Assembly (NCBI RefSeq): GCF_008329605.1
Contig: NZ_NPKO01000003.1
Span: forward strand, 682,001 to 746,000
Length of the DNA stretch: 64,000 bases
Origin: Mycolicibacterium sp. P9-64
Lineage (GTDB): Bacteria; Actinomycetota; Actinomycetes; Mycobacteriales; Mycobacteriaceae
Direction: 5' to 3'
The notes under the pieces are model-generated. The model was not told where the DNA came from. It saw nothing but the letters and a program-made list of their open reading frames with translations, and searched no databases. Below are positions 62,222 through 64,000 of the stretch, one piece after another (the first letter of the stretch is position 1; each line of letters starts with the position of its first letter). Made by a program: the position numbers and the translations under genes.

Positions 62222-62872
62222 GTGGTATCGCAAATCACGTCGGGCACGGCGTTCGACAAGCAGGGCCGACCGTTCCGCCGCCGGAACTATCTGCCGGGCG
62301 CGCTGGTGCTGGCGGTCCTGGTCGTCATCACCCTCGTGGTGTGGGTGACGGCCTTCAATCGACCCAACGACGTCAACGAGGTCGCGGCGTGCAACCGGCC
62401 ACCTGCGGCCGCGGACGCCACCCAGACCGCACTCGGTGACCAGGTCATGCCTGCCACGATGACCGACGTGGCTCCCGCGAAGCTCGCCGACACCAAGATC
62501 CGCGTGCTCAACGCCAGCGGACAGGGCGGTCAGGCCGCCGAGGTCGCGGGCGCACTCCGCGATCTGGGCTACGCCCCGCCCACGGCGGCCAACGACACCG
62601 TCTACCAAAACACCCGCCTCGAGTGCCAAGGCCAGATCCGGTTCGGCCCCGCAGGCCGGGCCGCAGCCGCAGCCGTGTGGCTCGTCGCGCCGTGCGCCGA
62701 GCTCTATCAGGACCAAAGAAGCGACGACACCGTCGATCTCGCGATCGGCACCGAATTCGGCGATCTGAGCCACAACGACGACACCGACGCCGTGCTGGCC
62801 AGCCTGCGCCCCGACGCGACGCAACCCGCGGACCCCTCGATGCTGAGCAAGGTGCACGCAGGCACCTGCTGA
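62222..62872 (+). CDS. cei: Envelope integrity protein Cei
   Basis: This 216-residue protein starts at the GTG at 62222. One membrane segment (LPGALVLAVLVVITLVVWVTAF, about residues 24-45) anchors it, with the rest outside. The external part contains a LytR-C-type domain (IRVLNASGQGGQAAEVAGALRDLGY). In M. tuberculosis the homologue Rv2700 (Cei) supports cell-envelope integrity and virulence. Cysteines C56, C137 and C161 and the C-terminal Cys may pair. It ends five bases before the convergent suhB gene. Confidence 0.9.
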   Translation: MVSQITSGTAFDKQGRPFRRRNYLPGALVLAVLVVITLVVWVTAFNRPNDVNEVAACNRPPAAADATQTALGDQVMPATMTDVAPAKLADTKIRVLNASGQGGQAAEVAGALRDLGYAPPTAANDTVYQNTRLECQGQIRFGPAGRAAAAAVWLVAPCAELYQDQRSDDTVDLAIGTEFGDLSHNDDTDAVLASLRPDATQPADPSMLSKVHAGTC

Positions 62873-62877
62873 GAGGG

Positions 62878-63732
62878 TTAGCCAAACGCGCCCGCCGCGC
62901 GCAACGCCGCCTCGAACTCCTCGGCGATACCCGGTGCCGCGGCCACGATGAGCAGATCCGATTCACCACCGTCGACCGGCGGCAAGATGAGTTGCGCACC
63001 CGCCTCCGCGGCAATCAGCGCACCGGCAGCCCAGTCCCAGACGTGCACCCCGTCCTCGAAGTAGGCGTCCATGCGTCCAGCAGCCACCATGCACAAGTCC
63101 AGCGCGCACGACCCGAGGCGGCGCACGTCGCGGACGTCGGGCAGCACCCGTGCCAACACCTCGGCCTGCCGCACGCGCTGCTCGCGCGCGTAGCCGAATC
63201 CCGTGCCCACCAAGGCCATCGCCAGGTCGTCGACTGCCGTGCAGCGCAGCGGTGTCGACACACCACCCCGCCGCACGTGAGCGCCGTGACCGAGCGCGGC
63301 GGAGAACACCTCCCCGGTCGGGACGTTCGCGACCGCACCCACTACCGACGCGCCGTCGATCTGCACTCCGACCGACACGGCGTAGCCATCGATGCCGTAG
63401 ACGAAGTTCACGGTCCCGTCGATCGGATCGAGCACCCACAGCGGCCGCCCTGCCTCGACCCGCGCGGCACCGCCACCCTCCTCACCTAGGATGGGGTCAC
63501 CAGGGCGCAGTGCCGCGAGTCGATCACGCAACAGCCGCTCGGTCTCGGTGTCGACGATGGTGACGGGGTCAGTCGGCGAGCTCTTGGCGCGCACCGCAGA
63601 TCCTCCCGCGTCGGGCTCGGCAGCGGCGCCGAACACTTCGGTGCGGCGGCGGCGCACGAACTCGGCGGCCTCGGTGGCCAGGCCTTCCGCAACCGCCCGC
63701 AGGCTCTCGGGGTCGGAGTCGATGTCAGTCAC
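62878..63732 (-). CDS. suhB: Inositol-1-monophosphatase family protein SuhB
   Basis: This 284-residue protein starts at the GTG at 63732; an extension up to 63783 looks non-coding. The Mg2+ site is complete: E84/E85 in GEEGGG, the D102-P-I-D105-G-T motif, and the C-terminal WDWAAGALIAAEAG with the third Asp. It removes phosphate from inositol-1-phosphate, feeding phosphatidylinositol and its mannosides. It is the Rv2701c homologue and diverges from ppgK, as in M. tuberculosis. Confidence 0.93.
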   Translation of the reverse strand: MTDIDSDPESLRAVAEGLATEAAEFVRRRRTEVFGAAAEPDAGGSAVRAKSSPTDPVTIVDTETERLLRDRLAALRPGDPILGEEGGGAARVEAGRPLWVLDPIDGTVNFVYGIDGYAVSVGVQIDGASVVGAVANVPTGEVFSAALGHGAHVRRGGVSTPLRCTAVDDLAMALVGTGFGYAREQRVRQAEVLARVLPDVRDVRRLGSCALDLCMVAAGRMDAYFEDGVHVWDWAAGALIAAEAGAQLILPPVDGGESDLLIVAAAPGIAEEFEAALRAAGAFG

Positions 63733-63851
63733 GCTGCTAATCGCAACACGGATCGAGTCCGCTCGGTTACGCGGCAGGCCCACATCAGGTTTGGCGAGGC
63801 ACTAATGTGTGGGTCGCGTCGCCCCTGCTGACCTCTCGAAGTGGAGCGCTC

Positions 63852-64000
63852 ATGACCGCCACCGACACCCCAGCCGCTGAGCCCAGCACCGAAGGTTCGC
63901 AACGGCGCGGGTTCGGCGTCGACGTCGGGGGCAGCGGCGTCAAGGGTGGCATCGTCGATCTCGACACCGGTGCGCTCATCGGCGAGCGGTTCAAGCTGCC
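63852..64000 (+). CDS. ppgK: Polyphosphate glucokinase, 5' part (3' end outside window)
   Basis: Only the first 49 codons and part of the next are visible, from the ATG at 63852 with GGAG upstream. After a hydrophilic leader of about 20 residues comes GFGVDVGGSGVKGGIVDLDTG, the phosphate-1 motif of ROK-family kinases in the form typical of polyphosphate/ATP glucokinase. The enzyme phosphorylates glucose with polyphosphate or ATP. Position beside suhB matches Rv2702. Confidence 0.92.
   Translation, partial: MTATDTPAAEPSTEGSQRRGFGVDVGGSGVKGGIVDLDTGALIGERFKL

Noticed and set aside
1..64000. tRNA, rRNA or phage integrase genes that might mark an island
   Set aside because: No such gene could be recognised; the only mobile gene is the IS481 transposase.

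Overview
The window reads as a chromosome segment of an environmental Mycobacterium (Mycolicibacterium-type). The base composition is GC-rich. One secreted protein carries glycine-rich PGRS repeats. The genes at about 40.9-45.5 kb and 55.4-64 kb follow, as far as I recall it, the M. tuberculosis order Rv2689c-Rv2702: a TrmA-like methyltransferase, a KimA-like permease, two TrkA proteins, DUF3159, an OB-fold protein, an alpha/beta hydrolase, DUF3710, dut, DUF3093, DUF4193, cei, suhB and ppgK. This core is interrupted twice.

Region 1 (1-12.5 kb) is a catabolic cluster with a steroid or terpenoid flavour. It holds an acyl-CoA dehydrogenase end, a SnoaL-like protein, two short-chain dehydrogenases, an HSL-type esterase, a putative Fe/2-oxoglutarate enzyme, a KshA-like Rieske oxygenase with a coupled 96-residue cysteine protein, two KstD-like flavoproteins, an HsaB-like flavin reductase, a hotdog thioesterase, a PadR regulator and a PhyH-type oxygenase. 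Region 2 (12.5-24.2 kb) holds an amino-acid-type permease, a D-2-hydroxyglutarate-dehydrogenase-type FAD/Fe-S protein, a minus-strand run of Baeyer-Villiger monooxygenase, aldehyde dehydrogenase and FAH-family hydrolase, a LysR regulator, a D-2-hydroxyacid dehydrogenase and a WhiB protein.

Region 3 (24.2-36.2 kb) has two divergent operons. Leftward runs an adrenodoxin-reductase-like flavoprotein, a flavodoxin-cytochrome P450 fusion of the XplA type and a TetR regulator, followed by a VOC protein and an MFS transporter. Rightward runs a six-gene, mostly translationally coupled operon that looks like sugar or cyclitol catabolism: two Gfo/Idh dehydrogenases, a cyclase-family hydrolase, a LacD/YihT-like aldolase, an IolC-like kinase and an IolE-like TIM barrel. 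A shared sequence, with the core ACGTTAGGTAGT, occurs upstream of five transcription units across 12.8-30.1 kb and suggests one regulon. Region 4 (36.2-40.9 kb) holds a large LuxR-family ATPase regulator, a DUF4242 protein and an Orn/Lys/Arg-decarboxylase-type PLP enzyme.

The core then begins. Between the second TrkA gene and the DHA2 exporter next to DUF3159 lies a 9.9 kb accessory segment flanked by 39-bp imperfect direct repeats of the trkA 3' end. It carries a LacI / DapA-family lyase / atypical NRAMP set with a regular triple operator, a small exported protein, a secreted PGRS protein fused to a GH5 glycosidase, a short-chain dehydrogenase and a prolyl-aminopeptidase-like hydrolase. An intact IS481-family element with a 6-bp target duplication sits between two convergent core genes at 58.9-60.0 kb. 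No tRNA, rRNA or CRISPR array was seen.
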